Assembly (NCBI GenBank): GCA_029777755.1 | Contig: JAKORQ010000218.1 | Span: 1 to 6,226, forward strand | Direction of reading: 5' to 3' | DNA length: 6,226 nt | Source: Planctomycetota bacterium | GTDB taxonomy: Bacteria > Planctomycetota > Phycisphaerae > Tepidisphaerales > Tepidisphaeraceae | In this document: one piece after another, positions 1 through 5,381 of the stretch | Position numbering within the stretch: the stretch's first letter is position 1 | Layout: every line of letters starts with the position of its first letter | Made by a program: the position numbers and the translations under genes | Notes under the pieces: model-generated | Databases searched by the model: none | What the model saw: only the letters and a program-made list of their open reading frames with translations | What the model was told of the DNA's origin: nothing

Positions 1-257
1 AGGATCTCGGCCGGCTCCGTGACCGGCTGGACCGGCCCGGCCACTTCCATCTTCACATCACCCTTCAGGAACAGGATGCGCTCGGCCAGCTTCTCGACAT
101 GTCCCATCTCAACGATGGCAATCCGCTTGAAAAGCGATGCCAGCGGGGCAAACCCCTGGTCATCAAGATGAAAGTGCCAATACATGTACTGATGCACAGC
201 CTGCAACTCATCGGCAACTGCTGCATTGAGAAGATCGATGCTCTTTTTCGTGTCCAT
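1..257 (-). CDS. bfr: Bacterioferritin-like diiron protein, N-terminal part (3' end outside the window)
   Basis: Only the first 85 residues are inside the window, and the gene runs off the left edge. The protein starts MDTKKSIDLLNAAV and shows the first two helices of a ferritin four-helix bundle. Seen: Glu17 in the first helix and an ExxH motif (Glu50, His53) in the second, which are half of the diiron (ferroxidase) ligands. Met51 within ExMxH aligns with the haem-ligand Met of E. coli Bfr, and the AERILFLKG stretch after it is typical of bacterioferritins. Family knowledge: such proteins oxidise Fe(II) and store iron in a cytoplasmic 24-mer shell. The remaining ligands cannot be checked here. 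ATG at 257 is preceded by a purine-rich AGAAGGGATGGG ribosome-binding region. A terminator-like hairpin lies about 18 bases before the start, so expression may involve read-through. A non-haem ferritin-like relative is the main alternative. Confidence 0.8.
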   Translation of the reverse strand, partial: MDTKKSIDLLNAAVADELQAVHQYMYWHFHLDDQGFAPLASLFKRIAIVEMGHVEKLAERILFLKGDVKMEVAGPVQPVTEPAEI

Positions 258-274
258 TAGCCCATCCCTTCTAT

Positions 275-300
275 AAAAACACCGCCGGGACTCTCCGGCG
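275..300 (-). terminator. Hairpin with U-tract: terminator of the 86-aa gene or attenuator of the bacterioferritin gene
   Basis: CGCCGG (283-288) and CCGGCG (295-300) form a perfect 6-bp GC stem around a 6-base loop. Read on the minus strand the stem is followed by GTG and then five T's (279-275), which is the form of an intrinsic terminator. It lies 74 bases past the stop of the 86-aa gene and ends only about 18 bases before the bacterioferritin ATG. That leaves no room for a promoter after it, so bacterioferritin transcripts started upstream must cross it. Confidence 0.6.
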
Positions 301-306
301 ACGTGC

Positions 307-335
307 AATTTAAGACCTTGGCGTCTGCTTATCAA
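307..335 (-). promoter_or_regulatory. Possible sigma70 promoter for the bacterioferritin gene
   Basis: On the minus strand TTGATA (335-330, 5 of 6 to the -35 consensus) is followed after 17 bases by TAAATT (312-307, 4 of 6 to the -10 consensus). Transcription would begin near 300, right at the start of the 275-300 hairpin, giving a short leader that consists mostly of that hairpin. This is a motif match by eye only. The rest of the 258-373 stretch holds nothing else I can identify. Confidence 0.3.
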
Positions 336-373
336 CCGTGGGACCAGTCGGAGAAGATGCCGATGGCTAATAC

Positions 374-634
374 TTACAGTTCGCGCTGCCAGCAGGGGCA
401 GGCGTCGACATGCAGGATGTACCTGGTATCACCCTGTGCATTCATCTTCTCCAGCTGCTCCCTGGCAAACTGCTCGGCCTCGCTCTTTGTGCTGAAGCGG
501 CCCAATGCAGTTCTCTCTCCGACAACCCCCGGGCAGATGATCACATCCCAGGCGCTGAGCGTCTCCTCGCGGATCACGCACAGATTGCCTACAGGCGCCT
601 TTGTGACAGCGGGTTGTGGATCATGCTTTTTCAT
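374..634 (-). CDS. Small protein of unknown function (86 aa) with C-terminal CPCW motif
   Basis: I do not recognise this family. The protein has a basic, flexible N-terminus (MKKHDPQPAVTKAP). A probable beta-strand follows (residues 17-35, with Cys19 and Cys34), then a helix rich in charged residues around 49-66 (KSEAEQFAREQLEKMNAQG). A final strand ends in VDACPCWQREL, with Cys79 and Cys81. A strand-strand-helix-strand order with paired cysteines could mean a small domain that binds metal or is redox active, but that is inference. No signal peptide or membrane segment is visible. The ATG at 634 has no Shine-Dalgarno sequence; a -10-like TATGAT ends 11 bases upstream, so the message could be nearly leaderless. 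The gene sits alone between two terminators (695-723 and 275-300). Its protein-like composition and its position between terminators support a real gene. Confidence 0.6.
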   Translation of the reverse strand: MKKHDPQPAVTKAPVGNLCVIREETLSAWDVIICPGVVGERTALGRFSTKSEAEQFAREQLEKMNAQGDTRYILHVDACPCWQREL

Positions 635-645
635 GGCGGAAGTGC

Positions 646-651
646 ATCATA
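646..651 (-). promoter_or_regulatory. -10-like element before the 86-aa gene
   Basis: TATGAT on the minus strand matches the sigma70 -10 consensus at 5 of 6 positions. The sequence 17 bases upstream (TTCCGG) is a poor -35. If used, transcription would begin only about 4-6 bases before the ATG at 634. Confidence 0.25.
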
Positions 652-694
652 GCTCAGCGATGCTGGCTCCGGAACCCAAATGCATAAACAAACA

Positions 695-723
695 GGCGAG
701 TAACCCGCACCAGATTACTCGCC
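695..723 (-). terminator. Intrinsic terminator after nfnB
   Basis: GGCGAGTAA (695-703) and TTACTCGCC (715-723) are perfect 9-bp inverted repeats around an 11-base loop. On the minus strand the stem is followed by the T-rich tail TGTTTGTTTATG. It lies 33 bases beyond the nfnB stop codon and marks the end of the nfnAB transcription unit. Confidence 0.8.
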
Positions 724-756
724 CGTCATAATCTGCACTTGCAACCTGCTGTATCG

Positions 757-2193
757 CTAATTGGGTAGCTGCACGCTGGTCTTGAGGTAGCTATCGATGG
801 CGGCAGCCGTGCGCTTGCCGTCACCCATTGCCAGGATCACCGTTGCTGCCCCGCGAACAATGTCGCCGCCGGCGAATACACCGGGCTTGGTGGTCATGTT
901 GTTCTCATCGACCACGATGTATCCCTTCTCATTCACCTGCAGGTCAGGCGTCGTGGCGGTCAGCAGAGGATTGGCCTTTGTGCCGATCGCCTCGACCACC
1001 ACCTGGCAGGGAATCTCAAATTCGCTGCCGGGGATCGGGACCGGCCGCCGGCGGCCCTTGGCATCCGGCTCACCCAGTTCCATCTTCTGGCAGATGATTC
1101 CCTTCACCCAGCCCTTCTCATCGCCGACGATCTGCACGGGGTTGGTCAGCATCTGGAAGGTCACGCCCTCTTCCTCGGCGTGATGCACTTCTTCAGCACG
1201 GGCCGGCATCTCGGCACGCGACCGGCGATACACCAGCGTGGCCGGGTCGGCGCCCAGCCGGCGTGCCACGCGCACGGCATCCATCGCCGTATTGCCGCCG
1301 CCGATCACGCACACCTGCTTGGCCCGCAGCACGGGCGTCGCGGCATTCGGGTCATACGCCTGCATCAGGTTGACGCGGGTGAGGTACTCGTTGGCGCTGT
1401 AGACGCCCTTGAAGTTCTCGCCGGGGATGCCCATGAACACCGGCAGGCCGGCGCCATTGGCGATGAACACCGCGTGATAGCCCATCTCGTTCATCAGCTG
1501 GTCGATGGTGTACGTCTGGCCGATGATGACGTTGCACACGATCTCCACGCCCAGGCGCTCGAGGTTCTCGACCTCCTTGCGCACGATCTCCTTGGGAAGG
1601 CGAAACTCGGGGATGCCGTAAACCAGCACGCCACCGGGCTTGTGCAGGGCCTCAAAGACCGTGACCTTGTGTCCCTTCTTCGCCAACTCCCCGGCCGCCG
1701 TCAGGCCGGCTGGTCCGGAGCCAACCACCGCTACCTTGTACCCGCTGGGCTGCGGAGAGGCCGCCGCAGAGCCATTGCGGTGCGCCATCGCCCAGTCAGC
1801 CACAAAGCGTTCCAGGTAGCCGATCGCCACCGCCGCGCCCTTGTTGCCGCGGATGCAGACCGCCTCACACTGCTTCTCCTGCGGGCAGACGCGACCTGAG
1901 ACACAGGGCAGCGCATTGCAGCCAGTCAGGATCTCCGCCGCCCCGGGCAGATCACCTTCCGCCAGGCGCGACACGAACCCCGGGATGTTCACATTCACCG
2001 GGCACCCGACGATGCACTTGGCGTTCTTGCACTCGAGGCAGCGCTTCGCCTCCAGCATGGCGATCTGTTCCGCCATGCCCATGTTCACTTCCTCAAACGT
2101 GTGCGAGCGCAGCGACGCGTCGGCCGAGGGCATCACCTGGCGCTCGATCTTCATTCTTTCTGCAGCCTTCAACTTGCCGGTATTTTCAGCCAT
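757..2193 (-). CDS. nfnB: NADH-dependent ferredoxin:NADP+ oxidoreductase, large subunit NfnB (GltD-like flavoprotein)
   Basis: A 478-aa cytoplasmic iron-sulfur flavoprotein of the GltD family. Its N-terminal cluster domain has CxxCxxxxCxxxC (Cys52, 55, 60, 64) and a second cysteine group (Cys92, 97, 103, 109, 113) that includes RVCPQEKQCE. In characterised NfnB one [4Fe-4S] cluster has a Glu ligand; Glu106 in CPQE is the likely equivalent here. An FAD-binding GSGPAG follows at 158-163, then the NADP(H)-binding GGGNTA at 298-303 with YRRSRAEMPA at 322-331, whose arginines suit the 2'-phosphate. The FAD-contacting FAGGD lies near 440-444. Databases often label such proteins glutamate synthase small subunit, but no GltB glutaminase subunit is present and the gene follows nfnA in the same unit, so Nfn is favoured. 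Length fits the family. Known reaction: NADH + reduced ferredoxin + 2 NADP+ gives NAD+ + oxidised ferredoxin + 2 NADPH. ATG 2193 has only a weak AAGAAG ribosome site; Met14 (2154) is an alternative start. Confidence 0.88.
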   Translation of the reverse strand: MAENTGKLKAAERMKIERQVMPSADASLRSHTFEEVNMGMAEQIAMLEAKRCLECKNAKCIVGCPVNVNIPGFVSRLAEGDLPGAAEILTGCNALPCVSGRVCPQEKQCEAVCIRGNKGAAVAIGYLERFVADWAMAHRNGSAAASPQPSGYKVAVVGSGPAGLTAAGELAKKGHKVTVFEALHKPGGVLVYGIPEFRLPKEIVRKEVENLERLGVEIVCNVIIGQTYTIDQLMNEMGYHAVFIANGAGLPVFMGIPGENFKGVYSANEYLTRVNLMQAYDPNAATPVLRAKQVCVIGGGNTAMDAVRVARRLGADPATLVYRRSRAEMPARAEEVHHAEEEGVTFQMLTNPVQIVGDEKGWVKGIICQKMELGEPDAKGRRRPVPIPGSEFEIPCQVVVEAIGTKANPLLTATTPDLQVNEKGYIVVDENNMTTKPGVFAGGDIVRGAATVILAMGDGKRTAAAIDSYLKTSVQLPN

Positions 2194-2233
2194 GACTACT
2201 TCTTGCTTTCCGGGGCCATCCCCACCTGATCCA

Positions 2234-3061
2234 TCACTTCACAGTTGCCATGCACTTCTGTTCATGGTCGCGATATGCACTCAGGCGATCAGACAGCTCC
2301 TTGAAGTCGACCTGGTGAGCGTCGAACTCCGGGCCGTCCACGCATGCGAACTTCATGGTCGAGCCGACCTGGACGCGGCAGCCGCCGCACATGCCGGTGC
2401 CGTCAACCATGATCGGGTTCAGCGAGGCAACAGTGTGAATCCCGTAAGGGCGCGTCACCTCGGCCACCGCCCGCATCATCGGGACCGGGCCGGCCGTGAT
2501 GACCTCCGCCACCTTGTTTTCGGTGCTCTCCTCGATGAGTTGTTGCAGCCGCTGGGTGACAAATCCCTTGAACCCGTATGAACCATCATCCGTGCAGGGA
2601 TAGACCGCGTCGCAGACTTTCTTGAGTTCCTCCTCGAGGATGACGTACGGCTTGCTGCGACCGCCGATGATGGCCGAGACGTAGTTCCCCTTCTCCTTAA
2701 GCGCCTTTGCCTGCGGGTAGATGACGGCCGTTCCCACGCCACCGCCAACGATCACCGCATGGCCGACGTGGTTGATGTCGGTCTTGCGACCCATTGGGCC
2801 CGCGACGTCGCAGATGCTGCCGCCGGACTCCAGAGCACACAGGTCGGTGGTGCTCTTGCCGATCGCCTGGATGAACAACGTGATCGTGCCCGATTCCCTG
2901 TCGGCATCGCCGATGGTCAACGGTATACGCTCGCCATCGGGTGTTGCCCGGACGATCACAAACTGACCCGGGCCACAATTGCGCGTGACATGCGGCGCAC
3001 TGACCTTCAGCTTACGGACATTGGGCGCCAGCCAGACAGACTCCACAACCTGATATCCCAT
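2234..3061 (-). CDS. nfnA: NADH-dependent ferredoxin:NADP+ oxidoreductase, small subunit NfnA (PyrK/SudB-like)
   Basis: A 275-aa flavoprotein of the ferredoxin-NADP+ reductase superfamily. Order seen: a beta-barrel FAD domain with GPGQFVIVR (residues 30-38) and the flavin-binding RIPLTI (45-50); a nucleotide-binding domain with GGGVGTAVIYPQAKALKEKG (106-125) and AGPVPMM (190-196); and a C-terminal [2Fe-2S] site with DGTGMCGGC then FAC. Asp220, Cys225, Cys228 and Cys240 fit the one-Asp, three-Cys ligation described for NfnA. Family role: it oxidises NADH and carries the bifurcating partner's electrons within the Nfn heterodimer with NfnB. ATG 3061 is chosen because GGAGAA lies 3 bases before it; a TTG at 3076 would swallow that ribosome site. 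nfnB follows after a 40-base gap in the same direction. Related sulfide dehydrogenase (SudB) or dihydroorotate dehydrogenase PyrK names are possible, but the NfnB partner favours Nfn. Confidence 0.88.
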   Translation of the reverse strand: MGYQVVESVWLAPNVRKLKVSAPHVTRNCGPGQFVIVRATPDGERIPLTIGDADRESGTITLFIQAIGKSTTDLCALESGGSICDVAGPMGRKTDINHVGHAVIVGGGVGTAVIYPQAKALKEKGNYVSAIIGGRSKPYVILEEELKKVCDAVYPCTDDGSYGFKGFVTQRLQQLIEESTENKVAEVITAGPVPMMRAVAEVTRPYGIHTVASLNPIMVDGTGMCGGCRVQVGSTMKFACVDGPEFDAHQVDFKELSDRLSAYRDHEQKCMATVK

Positions 3062-3064
3062 TCG

Positions 3065-3070
3065 TTCTCC
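3065..3070 (-). promoter_or_regulatory. Ribosome-binding site deciding the nfnA start
   Basis: GGAGAA on the minus strand, three bases before the ATG at 3061. It supports 3061 rather than the in-frame TTG at 3076 as the translation start. Confidence 0.75.
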
Positions 3071-3091
3071 GTGCAAAAAACGCCAGCCCGG

Positions 3092-3119
3092 ATTCTACCG
3101 AGTGACCAATTCCGGACAA
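3092..3119 (-). promoter_or_regulatory. Candidate sigma70 promoter of nfnAB
   Basis: On the minus strand TTGTCC (3119-3114, 4 of 6 to the -35 consensus) is separated by 16 bases from TAGAAT (3097-3092, 5 of 6 to the -10 consensus). Transcription would start near 3085, giving a leader of about 25 bases that ends in the GGAGAA ribosome site. The position just after the gdhA terminator fits a separate nfnAB unit. Confidence 0.5.
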
Positions 3120-3133
3120 TGACATACCGGAAT
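3109..3133. repeat. Inverted repeat overlapping the nfnAB -35 box (possible operator)
   Basis: ATTCCGG (3109-3115) and CCGGAAT (3127-3133) are a perfect 7-bp inverted repeat with an 11-base spacer. One arm overlaps the -35 hexamer of the candidate nfnAB promoter. There is no T-tract, so it does not look like a terminator. A dimeric repressor or activator site is a reasonable reading; the binding protein is unknown. Confidence 0.4.
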
Positions 3134-3219
3134 ATCCCATGTAAAAATGCAATTCATATCTGTTACGCAGCCCACGCAAGCAGGTTCGCAAAAGCAGCCT
3201 CAACTTGCGTATGTGAAGA

Positions 3220-3248
3220 CGGCGGCATGGTAGTGTCCCATGCCGCCG
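3220..3248 (-). terminator. Probable terminator after gdhA
   Basis: An 11-bp perfect stem (3220-3230 with 3238-3248; core GGCGGCATGG / CCATGCCGCC) around a 7-base loop, beginning 28 bases past the gdhA stop. The tail on the minus strand (TCTTCACAT) is only moderately T-rich, so termination may be incomplete and some transcripts could continue into nfnAB. The rest of 3062-3276 carries the nfnAB promoter region and no further gene. Confidence 0.6.
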
Positions 3249-3276
3249 CGGTGCTCACTTCAGTATGCTTTGCTGA

Positions 3277-4683
3277 TTAGTAGACACCCTGCTGCACCAT
3301 AGCGTCGGCCACCTTGATGAAGCCGGCGACGTTGGCGCCGTTGAGGTAGTTCACGAAGCCCTTGGGCTTGCAGCAGCCGCCATCGCCATCTTCCGCGCCG
3401 TACTTGACGCAGTTGTCGTGGATCGACTTCATGATCTTGCGAAGCTGGGCATCGATCTCCTCGCGCGAGCGACGCATGCAGGAGGCGTTCTGCGACATCT
3501 CCAGCCCGGAGACCGCCACGCCACCGGCGTTGGCCGCCTTGCCCGGGCCGTAGAGGATCTTGTTCTCGAGGAACACCTCAATAGCCTCGGGAGTGGAGGG
3601 CATGTTGGCGCCTTCGCTGACGCAGATGCAGCCATTCTGCACCAGGGCGCGGGCATCCGGGCCATCCAGCTCGTTCTGGGTGGCCGACGGGAACGCCAGG
3701 TCGCAGGGTACGCCCCACGGACGCTTGCCCGGCAGGAACTGTGCGCCCTTGAACTTATCGGCGTACTCGCGGATGCGGCCGCGGCGGACATTCTTCAGTT
3801 CCATCACCCAGGCCAGCTTCTCCTCGTTGATGCCGTCCATGTCGACAATCGTGCCGTCGGAGTCAGAGAGCGTGATCACCTTGGCGCCGAGCTGGATCAG
3901 CTTCTCGGCGGTGTACTGGGCGACATTGCCCGAGCCGGAAACGGCCGCCACCTTGCCGGCGATCTCCAGGTCGCGCGTCGCCAGCATCTCCTGGGCGAAG
4001 TAGACCGCGCCGTAGCCGGTGGCCTCAGGACGGAGGAACGATCCGCCCCAGTTGATACCCTTGCCGGTCAGCACGCCGTTGAAGCGGCGGGTGAGCTTGC
4101 GGTACTGGCCGTAGAGATAGCCAACTTCGCGGGCGCCCACGCCGATATCGCCGGCCGGCACGTCGATGTCCGGGCCGATGTACTGGTAAAGCTCATTCAT
4201 GAACGACTGGCAGAAGCGCATGATCTCGCCGTCGCTCTTGCCATGCGGGTCGAAGTCAGAGCCACCCTTGGCGCCGCCCATGGGCAGGGTTGTAAGGCTG
4301 TTCTTCAGCACCTGCTCGAAGGCGAGAAACTTGAGCGTGCCGACGTTCACCGAAGGATGGAAGCGCAGGCCACCCTTGTAGGGGCCGATGGCGCCGTTCA
4401 TCTGCACGCGATAGCCACGGTTGACCTGCACCTGGCCGCGATCGTCGACCCAGGTAACGCGGAAAGAGATGACGCGGTCCGGAACCACCATGCGCTCAAG
4501 GATCTGGTGCTGCCGATAGATCGGGTTAGCCAGGACGATCGGCATGACCGAACGGACGCCCTCACGGACGGCCTGATGGAACAGCTTCTCGCCGGGATTC
4601 TGCGCGATGACGCGCTCCATAAAAGCCTCAACCGCGGCTTCGCAGCTGGCTGTGGAATGAGATTGCTCAATAACAGTGCTCAT
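3277..4683 (-). CDS. gdhA: NADP-type glutamate dehydrogenase (hexameric class)
   Basis: A 468-aa cytoplasmic enzyme that forms glutamate from 2-oxoglutarate, ammonium and NADPH. Motifs seen in order: GAIGPYKGGLRFHPSV (98-111, substrate-binding Lys103), LPMGGAKGG (133-141, catalytic Lys139), PAGDIGVGAREVGYLYG (176-192, catalytic Asp179), the dinucleotide-binding SGSGNVA (249-255) followed by TLSDSDG (271-277), and SEGANMPSTPEA (356-367). The nucleotide loop without an acidic strand-2 end fits NADP preference, as in E. coli GdhA. Length is about 20 residues above the E. coli enzyme; a short insertion with GDGGCCKPKG (432-441) near the C-terminus accounts for part of this. ATG 4683 is chosen because AGAGGAA sits 4 bases before it and the protein then begins like known GdhA; reading on to 4803 adds 40 unlikely residues. 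Its ATG overlaps the stop of the preceding 134-aa gene, which suggests translational coupling. A hairpin terminator follows. Confidence 0.95.
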   Translation of the reverse strand: MSTVIEQSHSTASCEAAVEAFMERVIAQNPGEKLFHQAVREGVRSVMPIVLANPIYRQHQILERMVVPDRVISFRVTWVDDRGQVQVNRGYRVQMNGAIGPYKGGLRFHPSVNVGTLKFLAFEQVLKNSLTTLPMGGAKGGSDFDPHGKSDGEIMRFCQSFMNELYQYIGPDIDVPAGDIGVGAREVGYLYGQYRKLTRRFNGVLTGKGINWGGSFLRPEATGYGAVYFAQEMLATRDLEIAGKVAAVSGSGNVAQYTAEKLIQLGAKVITLSDSDGTIVDMDGINEEKLAWVMELKNVRRGRIREYADKFKGAQFLPGKRPWGVPCDLAFPSATQNELDGPDARALVQNGCICVSEGANMPSTPEAIEVFLENKILYGPGKAANAGGVAVSGLEMSQNASCMRRSREEIDAQLRKIMKSIHDNCVKYGAEDGDGGCCKPKGFVNYLNGANVAGFIKVADAMVQQGVY

Positions 4684-5084
4684 GAGGTTCCTCTCGCTGA
4701 ATTTGGGACGGCACCAGGTACTCGCTCCTGGCAAACGCGGGCTATTGAGTCGAGATAGTGCTTCAGGAGCCAGAGTCGTTCCATGAACTCCGTCCATCCG
4801 CACGCTGGCACAAAGCCTTTTTCCATGCTCGGGAGTACCGCGCCCGAGGATGTCACGTGGGGCTTGAACTCACCCCATAGCTGCGCCCAAGTCTCCGTGG
4901 CATCGCGATTGATCGACGCGACCACCTTCAGCAGGTGATCGGGACAGTCCATCGCAGACCGCTCGCGAAACACATGCAGGGCATTCGAACTCTCTGAATA
5001 CTCGTCCATGTGTAAGATCCCACGGATGCCCAGAGCCATCGGCGTACTCGGCTGGCCCTGCATCGACGCGACCCGCTTGCCCAT
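4680..5084 (-). CDS. Protein of unknown function (134 aa or less), coupled to gdhA
   Basis: I do not recognise this family. The protein is hydrophilic, with aromatic-rich segments ETWAQLWGEFKPHV (residues about 63-76) and GWTEFMERLWLLKHYLDSIA (95-114). The latter looks like an amphipathic helix. Cys47, 94 and 118 are scattered with no metal motif. No signal peptide or clear membrane span. Its TGA overlaps the gdhA ATG in an ATGA junction, a common sign of translational coupling and the main support for a real gene. The start is unsure: ATG 5084 lacks a ribosome site, while Met26 (ATG 5009) has a partial GGGA 8 bases upstream and would give a 109-aa protein starting MDEYSESSN. It is the first gene of the gdhA unit, so a role linked to GdhA (for example a modulator) is possible, but that is inference from position only. 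Confidence 0.6.
   Translation of the reverse strand: MGKRVASMQGQPSTPMALGIRGILHMDEYSESSNALHVFRERSAMDCPDHLLKVVASINRDATETWAQLWGEFKPHVTSSGAVLPSMEKGFVPACGWTEFMERLWLLKHYLDSIARVCQERVPGAVPNSARGTS
4688..4694 (-). promoter_or_regulatory. Ribosome-binding site deciding the gdhA start
   Basis: AGAGGAA on the minus strand, four bases before ATG 4683, and inside the last codons of the 134-aa gene. It supports the 468-aa form of GdhA. Confidence 0.75.
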
Positions 5085-5121
5085 AGCCGTCGCATAAACT
5101 ACGTCTCAGCCCGCCGCTGAC

Positions 5122-5141
5122 AATGCGTTTCCATTCGCATT
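5122..5141. repeat. Inverted repeat in the divergent intergenic region
   Basis: AATGCG (5122-5127) and CGCATT (5136-5141) form a perfect 6-bp inverted repeat with an 8-base spacer. A GATAAT -10-like hexamer on the minus strand (5144-5139) overlaps the right arm, without a convincing -35. It could be an operator for the gdhA unit; function not shown. Confidence 0.35.
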
Positions 5142-5154
5142 ATCGGCACACCTG

Positions 5155-5188
5155 TTACACATGACGCATGTGCTTCTTTTTACACATG
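5155..5188. repeat. Direct repeat TTACACATG, two copies 25 bases apart
   Basis: TTACACATG occurs at 5155-5163 and 5180-5188. The first copy is part of the palindrome CACATG-ACG-CATGTG (5158-5172), and the second starts an imperfect palindrome with ATGTATA (5193-5199). -10-like sequences (CATAAT on the minus strand at 5195-5190, TATAAA on the plus strand at about 5195-5200) lie next to the second copy. Together these look like paired binding sites in a divergent promoter region. Within the 297-base gap 5085-5381 I see no gene. Confidence 0.4.
5158..5172. promoter_or_regulatory. Palindrome, candidate operator
   Basis: CACATG-ACG-CATGTG is a perfect 6-bp dyad with a 3-base centre, placed between the divergent gdhA unit and the LuxR-type regulator gene. 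It does not match NtrC, CRP/FNR or Fur consensus sites that I know. LuxR-type proteins often bind short dyads, so the adjacent regulator is a candidate binder by inference. Confidence 0.35.
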
Positions 5189-5310
5189 GATTATGTATAA
5201 ATCGCCTATCTGAGACTTGATGGACCTGCCTGTGACCGGCGTGAAATGCATGATTAAATAATTGATGATGCGCAACTTACAGACACCTTACTTGAGTTTT
5301 GCCCCAAAGC

Positions 5311-5339
5311 TTGACTGCGCTGGCGTCTGACGGCAAGAT
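5311..5339 (+). promoter_or_regulatory. Weak candidate promoter for the LuxR-type regulator
   Basis: TTGACT (5311-5316) matches the -35 consensus at 5 of 6 positions. At 17 bases spacing the -10 is CAAGAT (5334-5339), only 3 of 6, so the promoter may need an activator or lie elsewhere. The leader to ATG 5382 would be about 36 bases. Confidence 0.25.
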
Positions 5340-5381
5340 ATCCATAGAGGAGAGCCTTCAGCTGGCTTACATGTGCATTCC

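Noticed and set aside
303..731. Plus-strand open frames over the 86-aa gene and the terminator
   Set aside because: They run through two clear minus-strand terminators and lack any domain; the minus-strand frame has better composition.
1180..1899. Plus-strand open frame (239 codons) opposite nfnB
   Set aside because: Antisense shadow of nfnB with a His/Arg/Ala-rich translation and no domain.
3062..3076. TTG start for nfnA at 3076
   Set aside because: It would place the GGAGAA ribosome site inside the coding sequence; ATG 3061 is properly spaced from that site.
3418..4758. Long plus-strand open frame (446 codons) opposite gdhA
   Set aside because: It lies fully antisense to a certain gdhA and has low-complexity, Ala/Arg/His/Leu-rich translation typical of the antisense frame of GC-rich genes. 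No recognisable domain or ribosome site.
4684..4803. 40-residue N-terminal extension of GdhA
   Set aside because: AGAGGAA precedes ATG 4683, the extension does not resemble GdhA, and it would overlap the upstream 134-aa gene extensively.
5085..5381. CRISPR array or small RNA suggested by repeats in the gap
   Set aside because: Only two 9-bp direct repeats, no regular spacers, and no terminator-like hairpin with a T-tract; operator sites explain them better.
5085..5381. Sigma54 promoter for the nitrogen-assimilation unit
   Set aside because: I looked for GG-N10-GC with TGGCAC/TTGC context on the minus strand; the nearest candidate has 12 bases between GG and GC, which is the wrong spacing.
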